From an uncultured SAR92 cluster bacterium (GTDB lineage Bacteria > Pseudomonadota > Gammaproteobacteria > Pseudomonadales > Porticoccaceae): a stretch of 64,000 nucleotides of DNA. Both the position numbers and the translations under genes were made by a program. The first letter of the stretch is position 1; each line of letters starts with the position of its first letter. The stretch is taken from assembly GCA_902527245.1 (NCBI GenBank), contig CABZOI010000004.1:93530-157529 (forward strand), written 5' to 3'. This document shows positions 8,728 to 17,945 of this stretch, piece by piece. Under the pieces are notes generated by a model, which saw only the letters and a program-made list of their open reading frames with translations, ran no database searches and had not been told where the DNA came from.

Positions 8728-9870
8728 TTAGTACCCCGATAAAGTTGCTGCTTGATCAGTATGATATTTCCAGTCTCCAAATAGCATTTGTGCAACACGA
8801 GCTCGTTTCAAATAAAATCCCATATAAAATTCATCAGTCATGCCGATACCGCCATGCATTTGAATCCCCTCATTCGTTGCAACTTCCGATATTTTTGATG
8901 TTTTTGCTTTCGCAAAACTAGATAATTTGGCAATATCATCACTATTTTGATCGAGAGCTCTCAAGGCTTTCAAAACAATTGATTTACAAAGTTCGATTTC
9001 AGCCCATAAGTGAGAAGCACGGTGCTGAAGTGCCTGAAAACTTCCGATTTTTACTCCAAATTGTGTTCTCGTCTTTAAATATTCAATCGTTAATTCAAAG
9101 GCTTTCTGTGAGACGCCCAATAACTCTGCAGACAAATAAATATTTGCGGTGCTGAGTAAATTTTCCAAAATTAATTCTGGAGTCTGCTCAAATTTTAAAA
9201 TCTCATCCTCTAAGATCTCAACATTATTAAATGTGACTATCGATGCCATGCGACTATCAATTAACATGTTATTTTTGATCTCTATCCCCGTTTTATTTGC
9301 ATCCAAAATTAAGAATCCAAGATCGCCTTGGATATGCTCTCCCTTACTAGTATGCCTACAAACCACTATTAAATAATCGGCTAGCCCCCCATCCAAAACA
9401 TTTCTCTTATTACCATTAAGTAAATATCCATTGGAGGACGAATCTAACCTAGTATTAATGACCGCAGGCTCATATCTTGAGCCTTCCTCTAGCGCAACAG
9501 CAATTTTCACTTTACCCTCAGCAATCAAAGGTAATAACTTCTCTTTATTTTTATTGACTTTAGATTTTTTCAACACCTCTGCTGCGAGTATACCTGTTGA
9601 AAAGAGTGGTGTTGTAGCCAAGTGAACGCCTACTTGTTGCATGATCTGCCCCATCGCAGTGTGACTGAAATCTAAACCTCCAAATTCCTCGGGTATCAAC
9701 AGTGAGGGCCACCCAAGGTCAGCCATTTTTTCCCATAAGACTTTCGAATACCCACATGGATCATCCTGATCTCTTAGCTTACGCAACATGTCTGGGCCTG
9801 CATTCTCTGACAAAAAATCATTGGCTGTATCTCTAATCATCGTTTCTTCTTCTGAAAGAACTAGCGACAT
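8728..9870 (-). CDS. Acyl-CoA dehydrogenase, probable non-catalytic-type subunit of a heteromeric enzyme
   Basis: A 380-aa acyl-CoA dehydrogenase fold: the N-terminal helical domain (MSLVLSEEETMIRDTANDFL), a middle beta domain with a degraded FAD motif (VALEEGSRYEPAVINTRL instead of the usual TEP-GSD), and a C-terminal domain with TRTQFGVKIGSFQALQHR and GIQMHGGIGMTDEF. The C-terminus reads AQMLFGDWKYHTDQ where the catalytic YEGT glutamate would be, so that glutamate is absent. The start codon directly abuts the stop of the next dehydrogenase, implying translational coupling. Paired dehydrogenases of this kind form alpha2beta2 enzymes in steroid side-chain and related degradation in actinobacteria and proteobacteria (known for the FadE26-27/28-29 families). 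That this pair does so is inference. Confidence 0.88.
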   Translation of the reverse strand: MSLVLSEEETMIRDTANDFLSENAGPDMLRKLRDQDDPCGYSKVLWEKMADLGWPSLLIPEEFGGLDFSHTAMGQIMQQVGVHLATTPLFSTGILAAEVLKKSKVNKNKEKLLPLIAEGKVKIAVALEEGSRYEPAVINTRLDSSSNGYLLNGNKRNVLDGGLADYLIVVCRHTSKGEHIQGDLGFLILDANKTGIEIKNNMLIDSRMASIVTFNNVEILEDEILKFEQTPELILENLLSTANIYLSAELLGVSQKAFELTIEYLKTRTQFGVKIGSFQALQHRASHLWAEIELCKSIVLKALRALDQNSDDIAKLSSFAKAKTSKISEVATNEGIQMHGGIGMTDEFYMGFYLKRARVAQMLFGDWKYHTDQAATLSGY

Positions 9871-11025
9871 TTATCCTAACCCCAGTATTCTTTTTGAAAT
9901 TATATTTAATTGAATTTCGGAGGTGCCTCCTTCAATCGAGTTACCCTTTGAACGTAGCCATTGTCGCGATATTGGATTATTTTCCCAGTGCATTGAATCG
10001 CTTCCATGTATTGAGACGAGCAGCTCATGCTTTCTCTTGTTAAGCTCGGTTCCGTAGTATTTAAGCATCGCTGATGTGTTTCCAACTCCATTTGAAGCGA
10101 TCTCGGCATTGACTCGCTCCATGGTAAGTTGATGACAGAGATAATCAATCTCCCAATCAATTAGTTCTTTTCTCATTACCTCATCAGTAAGCCGATCGTT
10201 ACAAACTCCCAAGCAATCTAACGCGTGTTCTTTAACACTTTTTTCAGTTGGCGCAGTTCCTAATTTCCCAAGCATCTCTCTTTCATGAGTAAGCAGATAT
10301 TTAGCAACAGTCCACCCAGCGTCGATATCTCCCACAACTTGCTCTATGTCTACTCTGACATTATCAAGATATGTCTCACAGAATACTGATGTACCAGATA
10401 TTAATTTAATTGGCTTTGTACTCACTCCAGGCGTTTCCATATCAAACAGCACCAAACTTATTCCGGAGTGTTTTCCAACATCACTATTCGTCCTTACTAA
10501 ACAAAACATCCAATCTGCATCATCACCATAAGACGTCCACACTTTCTGACCATTGACTATGAGGTGATCACCAAAATTTTCAGCTTTTGTTTGCAATCCA
10601 GCGAGATCAGATCCTGAGTTTGGCTCGCTGTAACCTTGACACCAGCGAACCTCTCCCTTTGCCATTGCGGGCAAATGTTGCTGCTTTAATTTTTCAGAAC
10701 CAAATTCGAGGATAGCGGGACCAATCATACTAATCCCCATTCCACTGATTGGTGGACGCGCATTTATTAAACTCAATTCCTCTCTCAATATTTTTGCCTG
10801 ATCCTTACTGAACCCTGCTCCACCATATTCCACTGGCCAGGTTGGCGCTGTCCAGCCTTTCTCTGACATTCTCTTTAACCAGATTTGTTGTTCTTCACTT
10901 TGAAACACAGGATTCCTCCCCCCACGGCATATATCCTTCTCTAACATTGGAGTTCTCATAGCGTGGGGACAGTTCTCAGCGAGCCAAGATCTGATGTCTT
11001 TTCGAAAACTATTTAAATTATTCAT
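9871..11025 (-). CDS. Acyl-CoA dehydrogenase, probable catalytic subunit
   Basis: A 384-aa flavoprotein with CQGYSEPNSGSDLAGLQTKA as the FAD-binding region and a C-terminus SIEGGTSEIQLNIISKRILG, where the glutamate of EGGTSEIQ is at the catalytic-base position. The N-terminus contains WPVEYGGAGFS, typical of the long FadE-like group. It is the upstream member of a pair, with zero bases between its stop and the next start. GAGGG precedes the ATG at 11025. Together with the downstream partner and thiolase it makes an oxidation-then-cleavage unit. The substrate is not evident; polycyclic or branched acyl-CoA is a guess from the two-subunit architecture. Confidence 0.9.
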   Translation of the reverse strand: MNNLNSFRKDIRSWLAENCPHAMRTPMLEKDICRGGRNPVFQSEEQQIWLKRMSEKGWTAPTWPVEYGGAGFSKDQAKILREELSLINARPPISGMGISMIGPAILEFGSEKLKQQHLPAMAKGEVRWCQGYSEPNSGSDLAGLQTKAENFGDHLIVNGQKVWTSYGDDADWMFCLVRTNSDVGKHSGISLVLFDMETPGVSTKPIKLISGTSVFCETYLDNVRVDIEQVVGDIDAGWTVAKYLLTHEREMLGKLGTAPTEKSVKEHALDCLGVCNDRLTDEVMRKELIDWEIDYLCHQLTMERVNAEIASNGVGNTSAMLKYYGTELNKRKHELLVSIHGSDSMHWENNPISRQWLRSKGNSIEGGTSEIQLNIISKRILGLG

Positions 11026-11184
11026 ATAACGCCCTCAATACAATTGAATAATACGAAAATTCTCATAAAAAGTCTGACTCTATTCACAGTTGATTATTTG
11101 CTTGTATTTTTGATCACCCAAAACTAAATAATCCTAAAAATTTGATCATTTACCATTTTTGTACGTAAGTATTTGGCCTTGGAA

Positions 11185-11199
11185 TTTATTATTAATAAA
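11185..11199. promoter_or_regulatory. AT-rich perfect palindrome upstream of the DUF305/LVIVD gene
   Basis: TTTATTATTAATAAA is a perfect 7-1-7 inverted repeat, 60 bases before the ATG at 11260. It sits in the 234-base gap between divergent transcripts and may be an operator, but AT-rich palindromes arise easily by chance here. The rest of the gap shows no other clear element. Confidence 0.25.
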
Positions 11200-11259
11200 T
11201 AAACCTTTATGATTGCCGACGGACTCTTCATTGTAAAAAAAATCAAAAATGGACGTACT

Positions 11260-13722
11260 ATGCAAAACAAAAAATATCCTCAAAATGTAACCATGTCTAC
11301 ATTGCTAAGCATACTTTTAATAAGCTCAAGCTTGATTGCATCTGAGGCACCTATTATTCAGCCTGGTGTGCCTGGCCAAAAGGGAATACTGATCTCGTCC
11401 GAAGATGCATCTCAGATTGCCGACTCGTCCTTCACACAAGCTGACGTTCAATTTATGAAAGCTATGATTCCTCATCATGAGCAGGCTTTAGTTATGTCTA
11501 AAATGGCACCAGAGCGGACGAATAATGAGGAGGTACTTGAAATAGCAGGACGCATCGAAAAATCTCAAGCAGATGAAATAGAATTCATGAAGAGTTGGTT
11601 AACAGAGAGAGGTACTGGCATCACATCAAGTGCACAAGATAAGCACAATCATCATGATCATAAGCACCATAATATGGGAGCAATTGATCACAGTAAAATG
11701 AAAGGAATGGCGACAAAAAAGCAACTAAGCGAACTTCAAAGCGCGGAGTCCACAAAATTTGACCAATTGTTTTTGAAGCTGATGATAGCCCATCATGATG
11801 GAGCTGTTGAGATGGTTAGAGATCTCCGCAAACAACCAGGGTCAGCCTATGACTCATCTCTTAACGAATTTGCCTCTGACGTAAGCAACGATCAAACAGT
11901 AGAAATCGAGCGAATGAATAAAATTTTAGTCAACTTGTCTGATGATCCAAGAGCTACCTTAGCAGCTGGTTTGTTCGATGCTGAACAAGCATCAAAGAAC
12001 ATGAGTTTAGTTACCTCTCTCCCAAAGCCTGATGGCTTTTTTGATCCAAGCAATGCAGGCGGTTTGAAAGCACCTAAGGCAGACGACGAATTATCTGAAA
12101 AAGAAAAGAAAAGAATGAAATCTGTCGCGAGTTCATCAAGATCTGGGAGATACCCCATGTTAAGTTTTGATAACACCGATATGGCATTTGATGGGAATAC
12201 ATTGGTAGTAGGAAACTATCACGGTTTTAATATTTACAATATTGAAGATGGTAAAAATCCAACCCTTATTTCATCGGTAGTGTGTCCAGGTGGCCAGGGA
12301 GATGTGTCAATAGTAGAGAATCTACTCATCATGTCAGTTGAGCAGTCAAGAGGGAGGTTAGATTGTGGAAGAGAGGGAATTACTGAAGATGTTAGTGACG
12401 AAAGATTCAGAGGAATAAGAATCTTTGATATTTCCGATCTTGCGTTTCCTGTGCAAGTTGGAGCTGTTCAAACATGTCGAGGCTCACATACGCATTCTGT
12501 TGTATCAGGCCCTTCCTCAGATGGGAAAATATTAGTATATAACTCTGGGACCTCCCGAATAAGAGATCAAGAAGAATTGGAAACCTGTTTTGACTCAACT
12601 CCGGGGGATACCAGAACATCGTTATTCAGAATAGATGTTATAGAAATACCTTTAGATGACCCCTCTAAAGCAAGAATAATAGATAGCCCCACCGTCTTTG
12701 CGGATTCTGAGACAGGTTCGTTAGCAGGTCTATGGAGAGGTGGAGATCATGGTGATGAAACTCAAAGAACATCGAGAACTGATCAATGTCACGATATTAC
12801 AATTTTCCCTAGCCTTCAAATTGCAGCAGGTGCTTGCTCCGGTAATGGAATCTTGTTTGATATAAGCAATCCTCGTGAGCCGAAGCGCATTCATGATGTT
12901 CAAGATCAGGGATTTGCATATTGGCACTCAGCAACGTTCAACAACTCTGGCACAAAAGTTTTATTCACTGATGAGTGGGGCGGTGGTGGAAGAGCCAGAT
13001 GCCGAGCCTGGGATCCCATTACATGGGGAGCTGATGCGATCTACGATATCGAAAATCAAAAATTAAAGCCTAAAAGTTACTACAAAATGCCCGCACCTCA
13101 GCTCGAGACCGAGAATTGTGTCGCACATAATGGATCAATTATTCCTGTACCTGGTCGTGATATCTTTGTCCAAGCTTGGTACCAAGGAGGTATATCTATA
13201 ATGGATTTCACTGACTCCGCTAATCCTTATGAGATAGCATTTTTTGACAGAGGACCAATGCTCGAGGATTCACTTTTATCGGGAGGTTTTTGGTCAACCT
13301 ATTTTTATAAAGGTTTTGTTTATGGAACTGAGATGGTCAGAGGGCTCGATGTCTTGGAGTTACTTCCCAGTGAATACCTGTCAGTTAATGAAATAGAAGC
13401 TGCGAAACTTGCATTTCCAAAACATGGACCAAAAAATATTTTCAATCCTCAGCAACAAACAGAGATGACTTGGCCAATCAATTCCACACTGGCTCTCGCT
13501 TATCTCGATCAAGTTAAAAGAGAAGGAAGCATAGACAGTAATAATGAGAAAATATTGCGATCTAGCTTAATTGGGTTAGAGTCAAGAACCAGTGCAGAGA
13601 ATCATAAAATATTAAGCATTATCAAGGAGTTTAGTGAAATAGGTTCCAGCAAGTTTACACACAGCTCTGAAAAAACTAGCGTTTTACAAAATGTTTTAAA
13701 GGAACTTACCTCAAAGGCTTGA
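11260..13722 (+). CDS. Exported DUF305 and LVIVD-repeat protein
   Basis: A protein of about 820 aa. The start at 11260 gives a good export signal (basic N-terminus, then MSTLLSILLISSSLIASEA); an earlier in-frame ATG at 11209 would bury it. A DUF305 region follows, with PHHEQALVMSKM and LMIAHHDGAVEMVRDL as the paired HH helices, split by a His-rich stretch (HNHHDHKHHNMG). The remaining 550 residues are LVIVD-type repeats such as IRIFDISDLAFPVQVGAVQT, GILFDISNPREPKRIHDV and ISIMDFTDSANPYEIAFFD, which should form a beta-propeller with several cysteines. DUF305 histidine helices suggest metal binding; LVIVD propellers are usually surface or periplasmic. The function is unknown. It stands alone between divergent and parallel neighbours. 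Confidence 0.82.
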   Translation: MQNKKYPQNVTMSTLLSILLISSSLIASEAPIIQPGVPGQKGILISSEDASQIADSSFTQADVQFMKAMIPHHEQALVMSKMAPERTNNEEVLEIAGRIEKSQADEIEFMKSWLTERGTGITSSAQDKHNHHDHKHHNMGAIDHSKMKGMATKKQLSELQSAESTKFDQLFLKLMIAHHDGAVEMVRDLRKQPGSAYDSSLNEFASDVSNDQTVEIERMNKILVNLSDDPRATLAAGLFDAEQASKNMSLVTSLPKPDGFFDPSNAGGLKAPKADDELSEKEKKRMKSVASSSRSGRYPMLSFDNTDMAFDGNTLVVGNYHGFNIYNIEDGKNPTLISSVVCPGGQGDVSIVENLLIMSVEQSRGRLDCGREGITEDVSDERFRGIRIFDISDLAFPVQVGAVQTCRGSHTHSVVSGPSSDGKILVYNSGTSRIRDQEELETCFDSTPGDTRTSLFRIDVIEIPLDDPSKARIIDSPTVFADSETGSLAGLWRGGDHGDETQRTSRTDQCHDITIFPSLQIAAGACSGNGILFDISNPREPKRIHDVQDQGFAYWHSATFNNSGTKVLFTDEWGGGGRARCRAWDPITWGADAIYDIENQKLKPKSYYKMPAPQLETENCVAHNGSIIPVPGRDIFVQAWYQGGISIMDFTDSANPYEIAFFDRGPMLEDSLLSGGFWSTYFYKGFVYGTEMVRGLDVLELLPSEYLSVNEIEAAKLAFPKHGPKNIFNPQQQTEMTWPINSTLALAYLDQVKREGSIDSNNEKILRSSLIGLESRTSAENHKILSIIKEFSEIGSSKFTHSSEKTSVLQNVLKELTSKA

Positions 13723-13857
13723 TACAAAAGGTATTTATTGAAACTTTTCCTCAAACGCCATTTGCAAGTATCCTCATTTCGATTTTGGACGCTGAAAATC
13801 TTTTAAACTAATCAACGCAAGTCTAAACTAATGCAATAAAACGATTAGTATTGTTGC

Positions 13858-15597
13858 ATGAATATTTTTTTGCTGTTTCTGACATTGAGTATGACCATCT
13901 ACCTATTAGTTGGATGGTATGTCGGACGCAAGATAAAAAGCCTTGACGACTACTACGTAGCAGGAAGAAATTCTCCGACTCTTCTAATTATTGGTACCCT
14001 GGTGGCAAGTTTCATGAGCACTAATGCCTACATAGGCGAGTTAGGCATGTCTTACACTGGACATGCGCCATTGATAATAATTATGACTGCTGGAAACTGC
14101 TTGGGATATCTTGTAGGTGGTTTATTTTTCGGTAGATATCTAAGACGAAGTAAAGCTCTTACAGTACCAGAATTTTTCGGTGCTCGCTTTAATAGTCAGC
14201 GACTACAGCAATTTGCTGGAATCACTATTCTTGTGGGACTTACCTGCTACTTATTAGCGGTGACATGGGGCGTTGCCTTAATCGTGTCAGAGGTGGCTCA
14301 AATAAACTACTCAACTTCAATTATTTTTGTTTGGTTGGGATACACATTATTCACACTCTATTCAGGCTCTAAAGGCGTTATCCTCACTGATACCATTATG
14401 TTCCTCTTATTCAGTTTGGTCGCACTGATTGGAATAATATTTATTATAAATTCGGCAGGTGGATGGTTCGAAACAGTTCAACAGCTTGCTGTTTATAAAG
14501 AAAAGCCAGATATCATTTCCTGGCATGGTGTCGTTGGTGACGAATATGCATGGAAAACGCCTTTAGAGGGTTTAATCTGGGCTCTGATATTGGGCCTTGC
14601 GTGGGGACTAGTTGTAGCAGTTAGCCCGTGGCAAACAAGCAGATACTTAATGGCAAAAAATGAACAAGTTGTAATCCGCTCTGCTTGCGGCGCTTGCATA
14701 GCCATGTTTTTGCTATATCTCATTAACAATTACAGTGCGGCAGCGGCAAATCTGATCAATCCTGAAATTGATCCTCCTGAAAGTGTCATAATTTGGATTT
14801 CAATGAATGTAATGCCCACAGTTTTGGGTGTGATTTTAGTCTGTGGGATTCTTGCTGCAGGACTTTCGTCCGCATCCACCTTTCTGTCGCTGATAGGATT
14901 CAGCGCAACCAATGATATTATTGCCCGCGAGGCTTTGACGGAAAAAAGGTTGAGACAAACCAGACTAATAATGATCTATGTAAGCGTGTTAGTAGTTATC
15001 TTATGCCTCACCTTGCCGAGCAATATATTCTGGATCACTTATTTCGCTGGCCCCGTGTTTGCATCATCTTGGGGGGCCGTGGCATTTATGAGCATATGGA
15101 GCAAAAGTATAACGGAGGCTGGTGCTTTCTGGGGAATGGTCTCCGGGTTTTTCAGTAATATTTTAGCAAGCTTACTCGACTACCTGACACCCGTAACTTT
15201 ACCTGTCTATTTGGATCCAATCTTGATAGGAATTCTTGTAAGTCTATTCACAATTATTCTTGTTTCACGGCGAGGAAACTCAACCAGGGAAGTCTCAAGT
15301 TTCATGAAAGGACTGCATCAAAATTCTGATGAAATTAATTCGCAGGAGCTGCCTATAACCCTTATGTGGCCAAAAATTATGATCACGCTTGGAGTATTTA
15401 CATCGCTTGCTTTAATTTTTTTCTATGCAATTCCCTATCATCAAACTCTGAATTCAAGCGAAAAACTTTTTACCTCTGGAGAATTTATTTTAGCTTTGAG
15501 CTATGGCTTAGTTTTAGTTGGTGGTGGTATTTTTGTCACAGCCGTCACCAAATATCAGCATAAGAATGGTCGCAAATCACAAGAGAACAAACATTAA
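13858..15597 (+). CDS. Sodium:solute symporter (SSS family)
   Basis: A 579-aa inner-membrane transporter with about 13-14 hydrophobic segments. The N-terminal signature YLLVGWYVGRKIKSLDDYYVAGRN, with the sodium-site helix SFMSTNAYIGELGMSYTGHA and later ILAAGLSSASTFLSLIGF, places it in the SSS/SLC5 group (pantothenate, proline, acetate and other symporters). A long hydrophilic loop is present near residues 480-500. The ATG at 13858 has no Shine-Dalgarno; TAGTAT ends six bases before it, so the mRNA may be leaderless. It opens a same-strand cluster of a molybdoenzyme, a GcvT-like protein and two dehydrogenases, and presumably imports their substrate. Confidence 0.9.
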   Translation: MNIFLLFLTLSMTIYLLVGWYVGRKIKSLDDYYVAGRNSPTLLIIGTLVASFMSTNAYIGELGMSYTGHAPLIIIMTAGNCLGYLVGGLFFGRYLRRSKALTVPEFFGARFNSQRLQQFAGITILVGLTCYLLAVTWGVALIVSEVAQINYSTSIIFVWLGYTLFTLYSGSKGVILTDTIMFLLFSLVALIGIIFIINSAGGWFETVQQLAVYKEKPDIISWHGVVGDEYAWKTPLEGLIWALILGLAWGLVVAVSPWQTSRYLMAKNEQVVIRSACGACIAMFLLYLINNYSAAAANLINPEIDPPESVIIWISMNVMPTVLGVILVCGILAAGLSSASTFLSLIGFSATNDIIAREALTEKRLRQTRLIMIYVSVLVVILCLTLPSNIFWITYFAGPVFASSWGAVAFMSIWSKSITEAGAFWGMVSGFFSNILASLLDYLTPVTLPVYLDPILIGILVSLFTIILVSRRGNSTREVSSFMKGLHQNSDEINSQELPITLMWPKIMITLGVFTSLALIFFYAIPYHQTLNSSEKLFTSGEFILALSYGLVLVGGGIFVTAVTKYQHKNGRKSQENKH

Positions 15598-15624
15598 TCA
15601 ATATTTTTAAACACTAAAGATGTA

Positions 15625-17934
15625 ATGACAAAAATATATAAAACTCGATTAACTTCTTCGCATTGGGGTACATATCGCGTTCAAACTGAAAATGGGCGGA
15701 TTACTGATTTAATTAATTTTGAATGTGATTCTGATCCGTCGCCAATAGGGAAAGGAATCATTGACACCCATGATGATAAGTCTCGAATATCCTCACCGAT
15801 GATTCGAAAAAGCTGGTTAGAAAAAGGGGCAAAATCAGACAAAAATCTTAGAGGGAAAGATCCATTCGTTAGAGTGGAATGGGATGAAGCTTCAGAAATA
15901 GTAGCAAACGAATTAAAAAGAATAATTGAAACATACGGAAATGAAGGAATCTTCGGTGGATCTTATGGCTGGGCCAGTGCTGGTAGATTTCATCATGCAC
16001 AAAGTCAACTTCATCGCTTCCTAAATTGTATCGGGGGATATACAAGTTCAAAATATACCTATAGTTTTGCGGCTGCTGAGGCTGTTGTTCCACATATTTT
16101 AGGTAGTTTTCGAGACTTCTTGGATACTTGTACTAGCTGGGAGTCCATCAATAAAAATACTACCTTATTCGTCTGTTTTGGCGGCATACCACTTAAAAAT
16201 GGTCAGATATCTCAGGGCGGTACAGGCAACCATTATCAAAAACAACATTTGAATGAAGCAATCAATTCAGGTATCAAATTTATAAACATAAGTCCGATAC
16301 GAGAGGATCTAATCTCTGAATCATCATTCGATTGGCATCCCATAAAACCCAATACAGATACAGCTCTCATGATTGGCTTAGCACACACACTCTTCAAGAC
16401 AAATTTATACGACAAAGCATTTATTGATAAATATACAAAGGGATTTGAAAAATTTGTTCCTTATCTACTAGGTGTTGATGATGGTGTGGTCAAATCGGCA
16501 CGCTGGGCTTCAAGGATTACTGGTTTAAAAGAAAGCAACATAGTTTCACTTGCAAAAGAAATGGCAAAAAACAGAACAATGATTTCTCTGAGCTGGTCGT
16601 TAACACGGCAGGAGCATGGGGAGCAACCTATGTGGGCAGGTATTATGCTTGCTTCTTTGTTAGGGCAGATAGGATTACCTGGAGGTGGGTTTGGATTTGG
16701 TTATAGTGCAACCAATTACATTGGTGGCAACTTTACCGTTATCCCCTGCAAATCATTACCCCAAGGCAAGAACAAAGTTGGTGCCTTTATTCCTGTCGCA
16801 AGAATCACTGACATGCTCTTACATCCGGGCGAAAAATTTAAATTTAATGGTGGTGATTATCATTATCCGAATATAAAACTTATGTACTGGGCGGGAGGTA
16901 ATCCTTTCCATCATCATCAAGATATAAATCGTCTACTCCAAGGATGGAAAAATTTGGATACCATTATTACAAATGAGTGGTGCTGGAATGCACTCGCTAA
17001 ATATTCAGATATCGTACTTCCATGCACAATACCTCTAGAGCGAGAAGATATCGCCATGACTCCCCGAGATCCTTTTCTAATCTCGATGGATAAAGTTCTG
17101 ATTCCATACAAAGATAGCTTGGATGATTATGAAATTTTCTCAAGAGTAGCCGAAAAAATGGGTATAAAATCTGAATTTACCAACAACAAGTCATCGAATG
17201 AATGGCAGAAGTGGTTGTATGACGAAACAAGAAAAGCAGCATCATCTTCAGGCATTGAAATGCCCTCCTACGAAGTGTTCAAATCAAAAGGATGGTTTAA
17301 AGTAAAACCACCAAACGAACCTGTCATTATGATGGAGAAATTTAGAAATGATCCTGAGAATTATCCTTTAAAAACACCGAGCGGCAAGATTGAAATTTTT
17401 TCAAAAACAATCGCAGAATTTAAGTATGATGATTGCCCTGGTCATCCTATTTGGTTGGAACCACGAGAATGGTTAGGAAGCAAAAATCAACAATTTCCTA
17501 TACATCTAATATCTAACCAACCTAAAACGAAATTGCACTCTCAACTCGATCATGGAAGTCATAGTAGATTGTACAAAATTAAAGGGCGAGAGCCCGTTCG
17601 AATTAATCCCATTGATGCAAAAAAAAGGGGTATTCAAAACGGAGAAATCGTGAGATTATTCAACAAACGCGGATCGTGTTTAGCAGGTGCCATTATTGAC
17701 AAAAACATTCGCATTGGTGTCGCTCAAATGAGCACTGGCGCCTGGTATGATCCCTCAAGAAAAACTGGTAATGAGTTTATGTGTATACATGGAAATCCTA
17801 ATGTTTTGACCCCTGATTTTGGGACCTCTAAACTCGGTCAAGGGCCAATCGCACATTCTTGTCTGATTGAAATAGAGGTATATAAGGATGTGCCAGAAGA
17901 AATAAATGCTTTCCAACCACCAACCATTAATTAA
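15625..17934 (+). CDS. Cytoplasmic BisC-like molybdopterin oxidoreductase (S-/N-oxide reductase family)
   Basis: A 769-aa molybdenum bis-pyranopterin enzyme that aligns by eye along its whole length with E. coli biotin sulfoxide reductase BisC: SSHWGTYRV, FGGSYGWASAGRFHHAQ, WAGGNPFHHHQDINRL, DIVLPCTIPLEREDI, TPSGKIEIFSKTIA and SLIEIE-like ends. The presumed serine ligand to Mo is in YTYSFAAAEA (DYSTGAAQ in BisC/DMSO reductase). There is no Tat signal and no N-terminal [4Fe-4S] cysteine cluster, so it should be cytosolic and heme- and cluster-free like BisC. It should reduce a sulfoxide or N-oxide (or act in reverse). The linked symporter and GcvT-like protein suggest a small methylated osmolyte. 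No chaperone or partner subunit is adjacent. Confidence 0.9.
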   Translation: MTKIYKTRLTSSHWGTYRVQTENGRITDLINFECDSDPSPIGKGIIDTHDDKSRISSPMIRKSWLEKGAKSDKNLRGKDPFVRVEWDEASEIVANELKRIIETYGNEGIFGGSYGWASAGRFHHAQSQLHRFLNCIGGYTSSKYTYSFAAAEAVVPHILGSFRDFLDTCTSWESINKNTTLFVCFGGIPLKNGQISQGGTGNHYQKQHLNEAINSGIKFINISPIREDLISESSFDWHPIKPNTDTALMIGLAHTLFKTNLYDKAFIDKYTKGFEKFVPYLLGVDDGVVKSARWASRITGLKESNIVSLAKEMAKNRTMISLSWSLTRQEHGEQPMWAGIMLASLLGQIGLPGGGFGFGYSATNYIGGNFTVIPCKSLPQGKNKVGAFIPVARITDMLLHPGEKFKFNGGDYHYPNIKLMYWAGGNPFHHHQDINRLLQGWKNLDTIITNEWCWNALAKYSDIVLPCTIPLEREDIAMTPRDPFLISMDKVLIPYKDSLDDYEIFSRVAEKMGIKSEFTNNKSSNEWQKWLYDETRKAASSSGIEMPSYEVFKSKGWFKVKPPNEPVIMMEKFRNDPENYPLKTPSGKIEIFSKTIAEFKYDDCPGHPIWLEPREWLGSKNQQFPIHLISNQPKTKLHSQLDHGSHSRLYKIKGREPVRINPIDAKKRGIQNGEIVRLFNKRGSCLAGAIIDKNIRIGVAQMSTGAWYDPSRKTGNEFMCIHGNPNVLTPDFGTSKLGQGPIAHSCLIEIEVYKDVPEEINAFQPPTIN

Positions 17935-17945
17935 GGTAAAAAATC

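Noticed and set aside
15625..17934. Nitrate reductase, formate dehydrogenase or periplasmic TMAO reductase
   Set aside because: No Tat signal and no N-terminal cysteine cluster; the best match by eye over the full length is cytosolic BisC.
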